Shown here: positions 53,854 to 64,000 of the stretch, piece by piece
How the letters are laid out: each line of letters begins with the position of its first letter
Position numbering within the stretch: position 1 is the first letter of the stretch
Position numbers and translations under genes: made by a program
Origin: Panagrolaimus kolymaensis
Taxonomy: Eukaryota > Nematoda > Chromadorea > Rhabditida > Panagrolaimidae
DNA: 64,000 nt
NCBI GenBank assembly: GCA_028622995.1
Contig: JAJQJQ010000014.1
Coordinates: 1,674,001 to 1,738,000, forward strand
Reading direction: 5' to 3'
Notes under the pieces: model-generated
Database searches by the model: none
What the model saw: only the letters and a program-made list of their open reading frames with translations
What the model was told of the DNA's origin: nothing

Positions 53854-56109
53854 GATTTCAAAGCGTCAAAAAATATTTATAAAATTTATTTTAAAACCTT
53901 CGAATTAATTAAATTTTTAAAAACCAAAGTATTCTAATTCAACGGAAACATCTCCTCAATATTTCTGATTTGTGATGTTCCCTCTAATTTTGCAGATTTC
54001 AAAGCGTCAAAAAATATTTATAAAATTTATTTTAACACCTTTGAATTAAATAAATTTTTAAAAATCAAAAATTTATAATTCAACAGAAACATCTCCTCAA
54101 TATTTCTGATTTGTGATGTTCCCTCTAATTTTGCAGATTTCAAAGCGTCAAAAAATATTTATAAAATTTATTTTAACACCTTTGTTTTATTTTTATTTTT
54201 AAAAACCAAAGTATTCTAATTCAACGGAAACATCTCCTCAATATTTCTGATTTGTGATGTTCCCTCTAATTTTGCAGATTTCAAAGCGTCAAAAAATATT
54301 TATAAAATTTATTTTAACACCATCGAATTAATTAAATTTTTAAAAACCAAAGTATTCTAATTCAACGGAAACATCTCCTCAATATTTCTGATTTGTGATG
54401 TTCCCTCTAATTTTGCAGATTTCAAAGCGTCAAAAAATATTTATAAAATTTATTTTAACACCTTTGTTTTATTTTTATTTTTAAAAACCAAAGTATTCTA
54501 ATTCAACGGAAACATCTCCTCAATATTTCTGATTTGTGATGTTCCCTCTAATTTTGCAGATTTCAAAGCGTCAAAAAATATTTATAAAATTTATTTTAAA
54601 ACCTTCGAATTAATTAAATTTTTAAAAACCAAAGTATTCTAATTCAACGGAAACATCTCCTCAATATTTCTGATTTGTGATGTTCCCTCTAATTTTGCAG
54701 ATTTCAAAGCGTCAAAAAATATTTATAAAATTTATTTTAACACCTTTGTTTTATTTTTATTTTTAAAAACCAAAGTATTCTAATTCAACGGAAACATCTC
54801 CTCAATATTTCTGATTTGTGATGTTCCCTCTAATTTTGCAGATTTCAAAGCGTCAAAAAATATTTATAAAATTTATTTTAACACCTTTGTTTTATTTTTA
54901 TTTTTAAAAACCAAAGTATTCTAATTCAACGGAAACATCTCCTCAATATTTCTGATTTGTGATGTTCCCTCTAATTTTGCAGATTTCAAAGCGTCAAAAA
55001 ATATTTATAAAATTTATTTTAAAACCTTCGAATTAATTAAATTTTTAAAAACCAAAGTATTCTAATTCAACGGAAACATCTCCTCAATATTTCTGATTTG
55101 TGATGTTCCCTCTAATTTTGCAGATTTCAAAGCGTCAAAAAATATTTATAAAATTTATTTTAACACCTTTGAATTAAATAAATTTTTAAAAATCAAAAAT
55201 TTATAATTCAACAGAAACATCTCCTCAATATTTCTGATTTGTGATGTTCCCTCTAATTTTGCAGATTTCAAAGCGTCAAAAAATATTTATAAAATTTATT
55301 TTAACACCTTTGTTTTATTTTTATTTTTAAAAACCAAAGTATTCTAATTCAACGGAAACATCTCCTCAATATTTCTGATTTGTGATGTTCCCTCTAATTT
55401 TGCAGATTTCAAAGCGTCAAAAAATATTTATAAAATTTATTTTAACACCATCGAATTAATTAAATTTTTAAAAACCAAAGTATTCTAATTCAACGGAAAC
55501 ATCTCCTCAATATTTCTGATTTGTGATGTTCCCTCTAATTTTGCAGATTTCAAAGCGTCAAAAAATATTTATAAAATTTATTTTAACACCTTTGTTTTAT
55601 TTTTATTTTTAAAAACCAAAGTATTCTAATTCAACGGAAACATCTCCTCAATATTTCTGATTTGTGATGTTCCCTCTAATTTTGCAGATTTCAAAGCGTC
55701 AAAAAATATTTATAAAATTTATTTTAAAACCTTCGAATTAATTAAATTTTTAAAAACCAAAGTATTCTAATTCAACGGAAACATCTCCTCAATATTTCTG
55801 ATTTGTGATGTTCCCTCTAATTTTGCAGATTTCAAAGCGTCAAAAAATATTTATAAAATTTATTTTAACACCTTTGTTTTATTTTTATTTTTAAAAACCA
55901 AAGTATTCTAATTCAACGGAAACATCTCCTCAATATTTCTGATTTGTGATGTTCCCTCTAATTTTGCAGATTTCAAAGCGTCAAAAAATATTTATAAAAT
56001 TTATTTTAACACCTTCGAATTAATTAAATTTTTAAAAACCAAAGTATTCTAATTCAACGGAAACATCTCCTCAATATTTCTGATTTGTGATGTTCCCTCT
56101 AATTTTGCA
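53854..56109 (+). repeat. 8-monomer (1128-bp) higher-order repeat, two tandem copies
   Basis: 53854-54981 is repeated as 54982-56109. Order: D with aaaacc, E, C, D with ccatcg, C, D with aaaacc, C, then C in copy one or D in copy two. Markers: ttttaaaacc at 53889/55017 and 54594/55722, and ccatcg at 54320/55448, all 1128 bp apart. Further aaaacc monomers at 56145, 56427 and 56850 continue with shorter spacing. Confidence 0.88.
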
Positions 56110-59100
56110 GATTTCAAAGCGTCAAAAAATATTTATAAAATTTATTTTAAAACCTTCGAATTAATTAAATTTTTAAAAACCAAAGTATTCTAATTCAACG
56201 GAAACATCTCCTCAATATTTCTGATTTGTGATGTTCCCTCTAATTTTGCAGATTTCAAAGCGTCAAAAAATATTTATAAAATTTATTTTAACACCTTTGA
56301 ATTAAATAAATTTTTAAAAATCAAAAATTTATAATTCAACAGAAACATCTCCTCAATATTTCTGATTTGTGATGTTCCCTCTAATTTTGCAGATTTCAAA
56401 GCGTCAAAAAATATTTATAAAATTTATTTTAAAACCTTCGAATTAATTAAATTTTTAAAAACCAAAGTATTCTAATTCAACGGAAACATCTCCTCAATAT
56501 TTCTGATTTGTGATGTTCCCTCTAATTTTGCAGATTTCAAAGCGTCAAAAAATATTTATAAAATTTATTTTAACACCTTTGTTTTATTTTTATTTTTAAA
56601 AACCAAAGTATTCTAATTCAACGGAAACATCTCCTCAATATTTCTGATTTGTGATGTTCCCTCTAATTTTGCAGATTTCAAAGCGTCAAAAAATATTTAT
56701 AAAATTTATTTTAACACCTTTGTTTTATTTTTATTTTTAAAAACCAAAGTATTCTAATTCAACGGAAACATCTCCTCAATATTTCTGATTTGTGATGTTC
56801 CCTCTAATTTTGCAGATTTCAAAGCGTCAAAAAATATTTATAAAATTTATTTTAAAACCTTCGAATTAATTAAATTTTTAAAAACCAAAGTATTCTAATT
56901 CAACGGAAACATCTCCTCAATATTTCTGATTTGTGATGTTCCCTCTAATTTTGCAGATTTCAAAGCGTCAAAAAATATTTATAAAATTTATTTTAACACC
57001 TTTGAATTAAATAAATTTTTAAAAATCAAAAATTTATAATTCAACAGAAACATCTCCTCAATATTTCTGATTTGTGATGTTCCCTCTAATTTTGCAGATT
57101 TCAAAGCGTCAAAAAATATTTATAAAATTTATTTTAACACCTTTGTTTTATTTTTATTTTTAAAAACCAAAGTATTCTAATTCAACGGAAACATCTCCTC
57201 AATATTTCTGATTTGTGATGTTCCCTCTAATTTTGCAGATTTCAAAGCGTCAAAAAATATTTATAAAATTTATTTTAACACCTTTGTTTTATTTTTATTT
57301 TTAAAAACCAAAGTATTCTAATTCAACGGAAACATCTCCTCAATATTTCTGATTTGTGATGTTCCCTCTAATTTTGCAGATTTCAAAGCGTCAAAAAATA
57401 TTTATAAAATTTATTTTAACACCTTCGAATTAATTAAATTTTTAAAAACCAAAGTATTCTAATTCAACGGAAACATCTCCTCAATATTTCTGATTTGTGA
57501 TGTTCCCTCTAATTTTGCAGATTTCAAAGCGTCAAAAAATATTTATAAAATTTATTTTAACACCTTTGAATTAAATAAATTTTTAAAAATCAAAAATTTA
57601 TAATTCCACAGAAACATCTCCTCAATATTTCTGATTTGTGATGTTCCCTCTAATTTTGCAGATTTCAAAGCGTCAAAAAATATTTATAAAATTTATTTTA
57701 ACACCTTTGTTTTATTTTTATTTTTAAAAACCAAAGTATTCTAATTCAACGGAAACATCTCCTCAATATTTCTGATTTGTGATGTTCCCTCTAATTTTGC
57801 AGATTTCAAAGCGTCAAAAAATATTTATAAAATTTATTTTAACACCTTTGAATTAAATAAATTTTTAAAAATCAAAAATTTATAATTCAACAGAAACATC
57901 TCCTCAATATTTCTGATTTGTGATTTTCCCTCTAATTTTGCAGATTTCAAAGCGTCAAAAAATATTTATAAAATTTATTTTAACACCTTTGAATTAAATA
58001 AATTTTTAAAAATCAAAAATTTATAATTCAACAGAAACATCTCCTCAATATTTCTGATTTGTGATGTTCCCTCTAATTTTGCAGATTTCAAAGCGTCAAA
58101 AAATATTTATAAAATTTATTTTAACACCTTCGAATTAATTAAATTTTTAAAAACCAAAGTATTCTAATTCAACGGAAACATCTCCTCAATATTTCTGATT
58201 TGTGATGTTCCCTCTAATTTTGCAGATTTCAAAGCGTCAAAAAATATTTATAAAATTTATTTTAACACCTTCGAATTAATTAAATTTTTAAAAACCAAAG
58301 TATTCTAATTCAACGGAAACATCTCCTCAATATTTCTGATTTGTGATGTTCCCTCTAATTTTGAAGATTTCAAAGCGTCAAAAAATATTTATAAAATTTA
58401 TTTTAACACCTTTGAATTAAATAAATTTTTAAAAATCAAAAATTTATAATTCAACAGAAACATCTCCTCAATATTTCTGATTTGTGATGTTCCCTCTAAT
58501 TTTGCAGATTTCAAAGCGTCAAAAAATATTTATAAAATTTATTTTAACACCTTCGAATTAATTAAATTTTTAAAAACCAAAGTATTCTAATTCAACAGAA
58601 ACATCTCCTCAATATTTCTGATTTGTGATGTTCCCTCTAATTTTGCAGATTTCAAAGCGTCAAAAAATATTTATAAAATTTATTTTAACACCTTTGAATT
58701 AATTAAATTTTTAAAAACCAAAGTATTCTAATTCAACGGAAACATCTCCTCAATATTTCTGATTTGTGATGTTCCCTCTAATTTTGCAGATTTCAAAGCG
58801 TCAAAAAATATTTATAAAATTTATTTTAACACCTTCGAATTAATTAAATTTTTAAAAACCAAAGTATTCTAATTCAACGGAAACATCTCCTCAATATTTC
58901 TGATTTGTGATGTTCCCTCTAATTTTGCAGATTTCAAAGCGTCAAAAAATATTTATAAAATTTATTTTAACACCTTTGTTTTATTTTTATTTTTAAAAAC
59001 CAAAGTATTCTAATTCAACGGAAACATCTCCTCAATATTTCTGATTTGTGATGTTCCCTCTAATTTTGCAGATTTCAAAGCGTCAAAAAATATTTATAAA

Positions 59101-60057
59101 ATTTATTTTAACACCTTTGTTTTATTTTTATTTTTAAAAACCAAAGTATTCTAATTCAACGGAAACATCTCCTCAATATTTCTGATTTGTGATGTTCCCT
59201 CTAATTTTGCAGATTTCAAAGCGTCAAAAAATATTTATAAAATTTATTTTAACACCTTCGAATTAATTAAATTTTTAAAAACCAAAGTATTCTAATTCAA
59301 CGGAAACATCTCCTCAATATTTCTGATTTGTGATGTTCCCTCTAATTTTGCAGATTTCAAAGCGTCAAAAAATATTTATAAAATTTATTTTAACACCTTC
59401 GAATTAATTAAATTTTTAAAAACCAAAGTATTCTAATTCAACGGAAACATCTCCTCAATATTTCTGATTTGTGATGTTCCCTCTAATTTTGCAGATTTCA
59501 AAGCGTCAAAAAATATTTATAAAATTTATTTTAACACCTTCGAATTAATTAAATTTTTAAAAACCAAAGTATTCTAATTCAACGGAAACATCTCCTCAAT
59601 ATTTCTGATTTGTGATGTTCCCTCTAATTTTGAAGATTTCAAAGCGTCAAAAAATATTTATAAAATTTATTTTAACACCTTCGAATTAATTAAATTTTTA
59701 AAAACCAAAGTATTCTAATTCAACGGAAACATCTCCTCAATATTTCTGATTTGTGATGTTCCCTCTAATTTTGCAGATTTCAAAGCGTCAAAAAATATTT
59801 ATAAAATTTATTTTAACACCTTTGTTTTATTTTTATTTTTAAAAACCAAAGTATTCTAATTCAACGGAAACATCTCCTCAATATTTCTGATTTGTGATGT
59901 TCCCTCTAATTTTGCAGATTTCAAAGCGTCAAAAAATATTTATAAAATTTATTTTAACACCTTCGAATTAATTAAATTTTTAAAAACCAAAGTATTCTAA
60001 TTCAACAGAAACATCTCCTCAATATTTCTGATTTGTGATGTTCCCTCTAATTTTGCA

Positions 60058-63016
60058 GATTTCAAAGCGTCAAAAAATATTTATAAAATTTATTTTAACA
60101 CCTTCGAATTAATTAAATTTTTAAAAACCAAAGTATTCTAATTCAACGGAAACATCTCCTCAATATTTCTGATTTGTGATGTTCCCTCTAATTTTGCAGA
60201 TTTCAAAGCGTCAAAAAATATTTATAAAATTTATTTTAACACCTTTGTTTTATTTTTATTTTTAAAAACCAAAGTATTCTAATTCAACGGAAACATCTCC
60301 TCAATTATTCTGATTTGTGATGTTCCCTCTAATTTTGCAGATTTCAAAGCGTCAAAAAATATTTATAAAATTTATTTTAACACCTTCGAATTAATTAAAT
60401 TTTTAAAAACCAAAGTATTCTAATTCAACGGAAACATCTCCTCAATATTTCTGATTTGTGATGTTCCCTCTAATTTTGCAGATTTCAAAGCGTCAAAAAA
60501 TATTTATAAAATTTATTTTAACACCTTCGAATTAATTAAATTTTTAAAAACCAAAGTATTCTAATTCAACGGAAACATCTCCTCAATATTTCTGATTTGT
60601 GATGTTCCCTCTAATTTTGCAGATTTCAAAGCGTCAAAAAATATTTATAAAATTTATTTTAACACCTTTGTTTTATTTTTATTTTTAAAAACCAAAGTAT
60701 TCTAATTCAACGGAAACATCTCCTCAATATTTCTGATTTGTGATGTTCCCTCTAATTTTGCAGATTTCAAAGCGTCAAAAAATATTTATAAAATTTATTT
60801 TAACACCTTCGAATTAATTAAATTTTTAAAAACCAAAATATTCTAATTCAACAGAAACATCTCCTCAATATTTCTGATTTGTGATGTTCCCTCTAATTTT
60901 GCAGATTTCAAAGCGTCAAAAAATATTTATAAAATTTATTTTAACACCTTTGAATTAAATAAATTTTTAAAAATCAAAAATTTATAATTCAACAGAAACA
61001 TCTCCTCAATATTTCTGATTTGTGATGTTCCCTCTAATTTTGCAGATTTCAAAGCGTCAAAAAATATTTATAAAATTTATTTTAACACCTTCGAATTAAT
61101 TAAATTTTTAAAAACCAAAGTATTCTAATTCAACGGAAACATCTCCTCAATATTTCTGATTTGTGATGTTCCCTCTAATTTTGCAGATTTCAAAGCGTCA
61201 AAAAATATTTATAAAATTTATTTTACACCTTCGAATTAATTAAATTTTTAAAAACCAAAGTATTCTAATTCAACAGAAACATCTCCTCAATATTTCTGAT
61301 TTGTGATGTTCCCTCTAATTTTGCAGATTTCAAAGCGTCAAAAAATATTTATAAAATTTATTTTAACACCTTCGAATTAATTAAATTTTTAAAAACCAAA
61401 GTATTCTAATTCAACGGAAACATCTCCTCAATATTTCTGATTTGTGATGTTCCCTCTAATTTTGCAGATTTCAAAGCGTCAAAAAATATTTATAAAATTT
61501 ATTTTAACACCTTCGAATTAATTAAATTTTTAAAAATCAAAAATTTATAATTCAACGGAAACATCTCCTCAATATTTCTGATTTGTGATGTTCCCTCTAA
61601 TTTTGCAGATTTCAAAGCGTCAAAAAATATTTATAAAATTTATTTTAACACCTTTGTTTTATTTTTATTTTTAAAAACCAAAGTATTCTAATTCAACGGA
61701 AACATCTCCTCAATATTTCTGATTTGTGATGTTCCCTCTAATTTTGCAGATTTCAAAGCGTCAAAAAATATTTATAAAATTTATTTTAACACCTTCGAAT
61801 TAATTAAATTTTTAAAAACCAAAGTATTCTAATTCAACGGAAACATCTCCTCAATATTTCTGATTTGTGATGTTCCCTCTAATTTTGCAGATTTCAAAGC
61901 GTCAAAAAATATTTATAAAATTTATTTTAACACCTTTGTTTTATTTTTATTTTTAAAAACCAAAGTATTCTAATTCAACGGAAACATCTCCTCAATATTT
62001 CTGATTTGTGATGTTCCCTCTAATTTTGCAGATTTCAAAGCGTCAAAAAATATTTATAAAATTTATTTTAACACCTTCGAATTAATTAAATTTTTAAAAA
62101 CCAAAGTATTCTAATTCAACGGAAACATCTCCTCAATATTTCTGATTTGTGATGTTCCCTCTAATTTTGCAGATTTCAAAGCGTCAAAAAATATTTATAA
62201 AATTTATTTTAACACCTTCGAATTAATTAAATTTTTAAAAACCAAAGTATTCTAATTCAACGGAAACATCTCCTCAATATTTCTGATTTGTGATGTTCCC
62301 TCTAATTTTGCAGATTTCAAAGCGTCAAAAAATATTTATAAAATTTATTTTAACACCTTTGTTTTATTTTTATTTTTAAAAACCAAAGTATTCTAATTCA
62401 ACGGAAACATCTCCTCAATATTTCTGATTTGTGATGTTCCCTCTAATTTTGCAGATTTCAAAGCGTCAAAAAATATTTATAAAATTTATTTTAACACCTT
62501 CGAATTAATTAAATTTTTAAAAACCAAAATATTCTAATTCAACAGAAACATCTCCTCAATATTTCTGATTTGTGATGTTCCCTCTAATTTTGCAGATTTC
62601 AAAGCGTCAAAAAATATTTATAAAATTTATTTTAACACCTTTGAATTAAATAAATTTTTAAAAATCAAAAATTTATAATTCAACAGAAACATCTCCTCAA
62701 TATTTCTGATTTGTGATGTTCCCTCTAATTTTGCAGATTTCAAAGCGTCAAAAAATATTTATAAAATTTATTTTAACACCTTCGAATTAATTAAATTTTT
62801 AAAAACCAAAGTATTCTAATTCAACGGAAACATCTCCTCAATATTTCTGATTTGTGATGTTCCCTCTAATTTTGCAGATTTCAAAGCGTCAAAAAATATT
62901 TATAAAATTTATTTTACACCTTCGAATTAATTAAATTTTTAAAAACCAAAGTATTCTAATTCAACAGAAACATCTCCTCAATATTTCTGATTTGTGATGT
63001 TCCCTCTAATTTTGCA
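60058..63016 (+). repeat. 12-monomer (1691-bp) higher-order repeat with a heritable 1-bp deletion
   Basis: Copy one is 60058-61748 (twelve monomers, one of 140 bp). Copy two starts at 61749 and matches for nine monomers to 63016. The caaaata variant (60834 and 62525) and the ttttacacc single-base deletion (61221 and 62912) are both 1691 bp apart, that is 12 x 141 - 1. The deletion was therefore copied with the block and did not arise twice. Confidence 0.88.
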
Positions 63017-64000
63017 GATTTCAAAGCGTCAAAAAATATTTATAAAATTTATTTTAACACCTTTGAATTAATTAAATTTTTAAAAACCAAAGTATTCTAA
63101 TTCAACGGAAACATCTCCTCAATATTTCTGATTTGTGATGTTCCCTCTAATTTTGCAGATTTCAAAGCGTCAAAAAATATTTATAAAATTTATTTTAACA
63201 CCTTCGAATTAATTAAATTTTTAAAAACCAAAGTATTCTAATTCAACGGAAACATCTCCTCAATATTTCTGATTTGTGATGTTCCCTCTAATTTTGAAGA
63301 TTTCAAAGCGTCAAAAAATATTTATAAAATTTATTTTAACACCTTTGAATTAAATAAATTTTTAAAAATCAAAAATTTATAATTCAACAGAAACATCTCC
63401 TCAATATTTCTGATTTGTGATGTTCCCTCTAATTTTGCAGATTTCAAAGCGTCAAAAAATATTTATAAAATTTATTTTAACACCTTCGAATTAATTAAAT
63501 TTTTAAAAACCAAAGTATTCTAATTCAACAGAAACATCTCCTCAATATTTCTGATTTGTGATGTTCCCTCTAATTTTGCAGATTTCAAAGCGTCAAAAAA
63601 TATTTATAAAATTTATTTTAACACCTTTGAATTAATTAAATTTTTAAAAACCAAAGTATTCTAATTCAACGGAAACATCTCCTCAATATTTCTGATTTGT
63701 GATGTTCCCTCTAATTTTGCAGATTTCAAAGCGTCAAAAAATATTTATAAAATTTATTTTAACACCTTCGAATTAATTAAATTTTTAAAAACCAAAGTAT
63801 TCTAATTCAACGGAAACATCTCCTCAATATTTCTGATTTGTGATGTTCCCTCTAATTTTGCAGATTTCAAAGCGTCAAAAAATATTTATAAAATTTATTT
63901 TAACACCTTTGTTTTATTTTTATTTTTAAAAACCAAAGTATTCTAATTCAACGGAAACATCTCCTCAATATTTCTGATTTGTGATGTTCCCTCTAATTTT

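Larger units (their letters stand above)
26232..64000 (+). repeat. 141-bp satellite array, right arm (266 full monomers plus partial ends)
   Basis: The same satellite, in the same orientation and phase as the left arm. Full monomers run from 26353 to 63862 (37510 bp = 266 x 141 + 4). The excess of 4 is fully explained by one monomer with a 6-bp gain and two with a 1-bp loss. Types C, D and E dominate from about 34 kb onward. E (gaattaaataaa), seen in the left arm only from about 20.2 kb, is frequent here, whereas atcttctc and gagtc variants common in parts of the left arm were not seen. The array continues past the window end. Confidence 0.97.

Overview
The window is almost entirely one satellite DNA array from an AT-rich eukaryotic genome. 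It holds about 437 head-to-tail copies of a 141-bp monomer, all in the same orientation, in two arms: 1-23849 and 26232-64000. I see no convincing protein-coding gene. Long homogenised tandem arrays, higher-order repeats, a transposon-like insertion and a Pol III-type tRNA-like element all point to a nuclear eukaryotic chromosome, in centromeric, pericentromeric or other heterochromatin. The species cannot be named from this sequence. An invertebrate is plausible, but that is a guess from base composition and repeat style.

Left arm (1-23849): 169 complete monomers, every one exactly 141 bp, then 20 bp of an interrupted monomer. Monomers are mosaics of a near-invariant segment and a roughly 35-bp variable segment that exists in a few discrete versions, called A to E in the features. 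The order of versions and private point variants reveals local higher-order repeats of several sizes: 26-monomer and 15-monomer spacings up to about 11.5 kb, a 19-monomer duplication at 11.5-16.5 kb, a clean 12-monomer tandem duplication at 15793-19176, and a 7-monomer tandem duplication at 21856-23829.

Insertion (23850-26231): 2382 bp of non-satellite DNA sits inside a single monomer. The 20 bp of monomer on its left and the 121 bp on its right add up to exactly 141, so the monomer can be rejoined with no loss and no gain. The insertion can be parsed as lying between A and T, starting TC and ending CTAA, with no target duplication. These are hallmarks of a Helitron-like element. It carries a GC-rich hairpin at one end, a tRNA-like Pol III unit near 24.3 kb and an apparently perfect 190-bp inverted repeat around a 319-bp spacer at the other end. 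It shows no coding capacity, so it would be non-autonomous.

Right arm (26232-64000): the same satellite resumes in phase and runs to the window edge, with 266 complete monomers after the interrupted one. Only three length changes are seen (one 147-bp and two 140-bp monomers). Different higher-order repeats dominate here: 4-monomer at 28.5-29.6 kb, 18/19-monomer at 34-40 kb, 8-monomer at 53.9-56.1 kb and 12-monomer at 60-63 kb. Small islands of more divergent monomers lie near 41.8, 44.5 and 47.7 kb. The picture is an array built by repeated local block duplication and later hit by one transposon.
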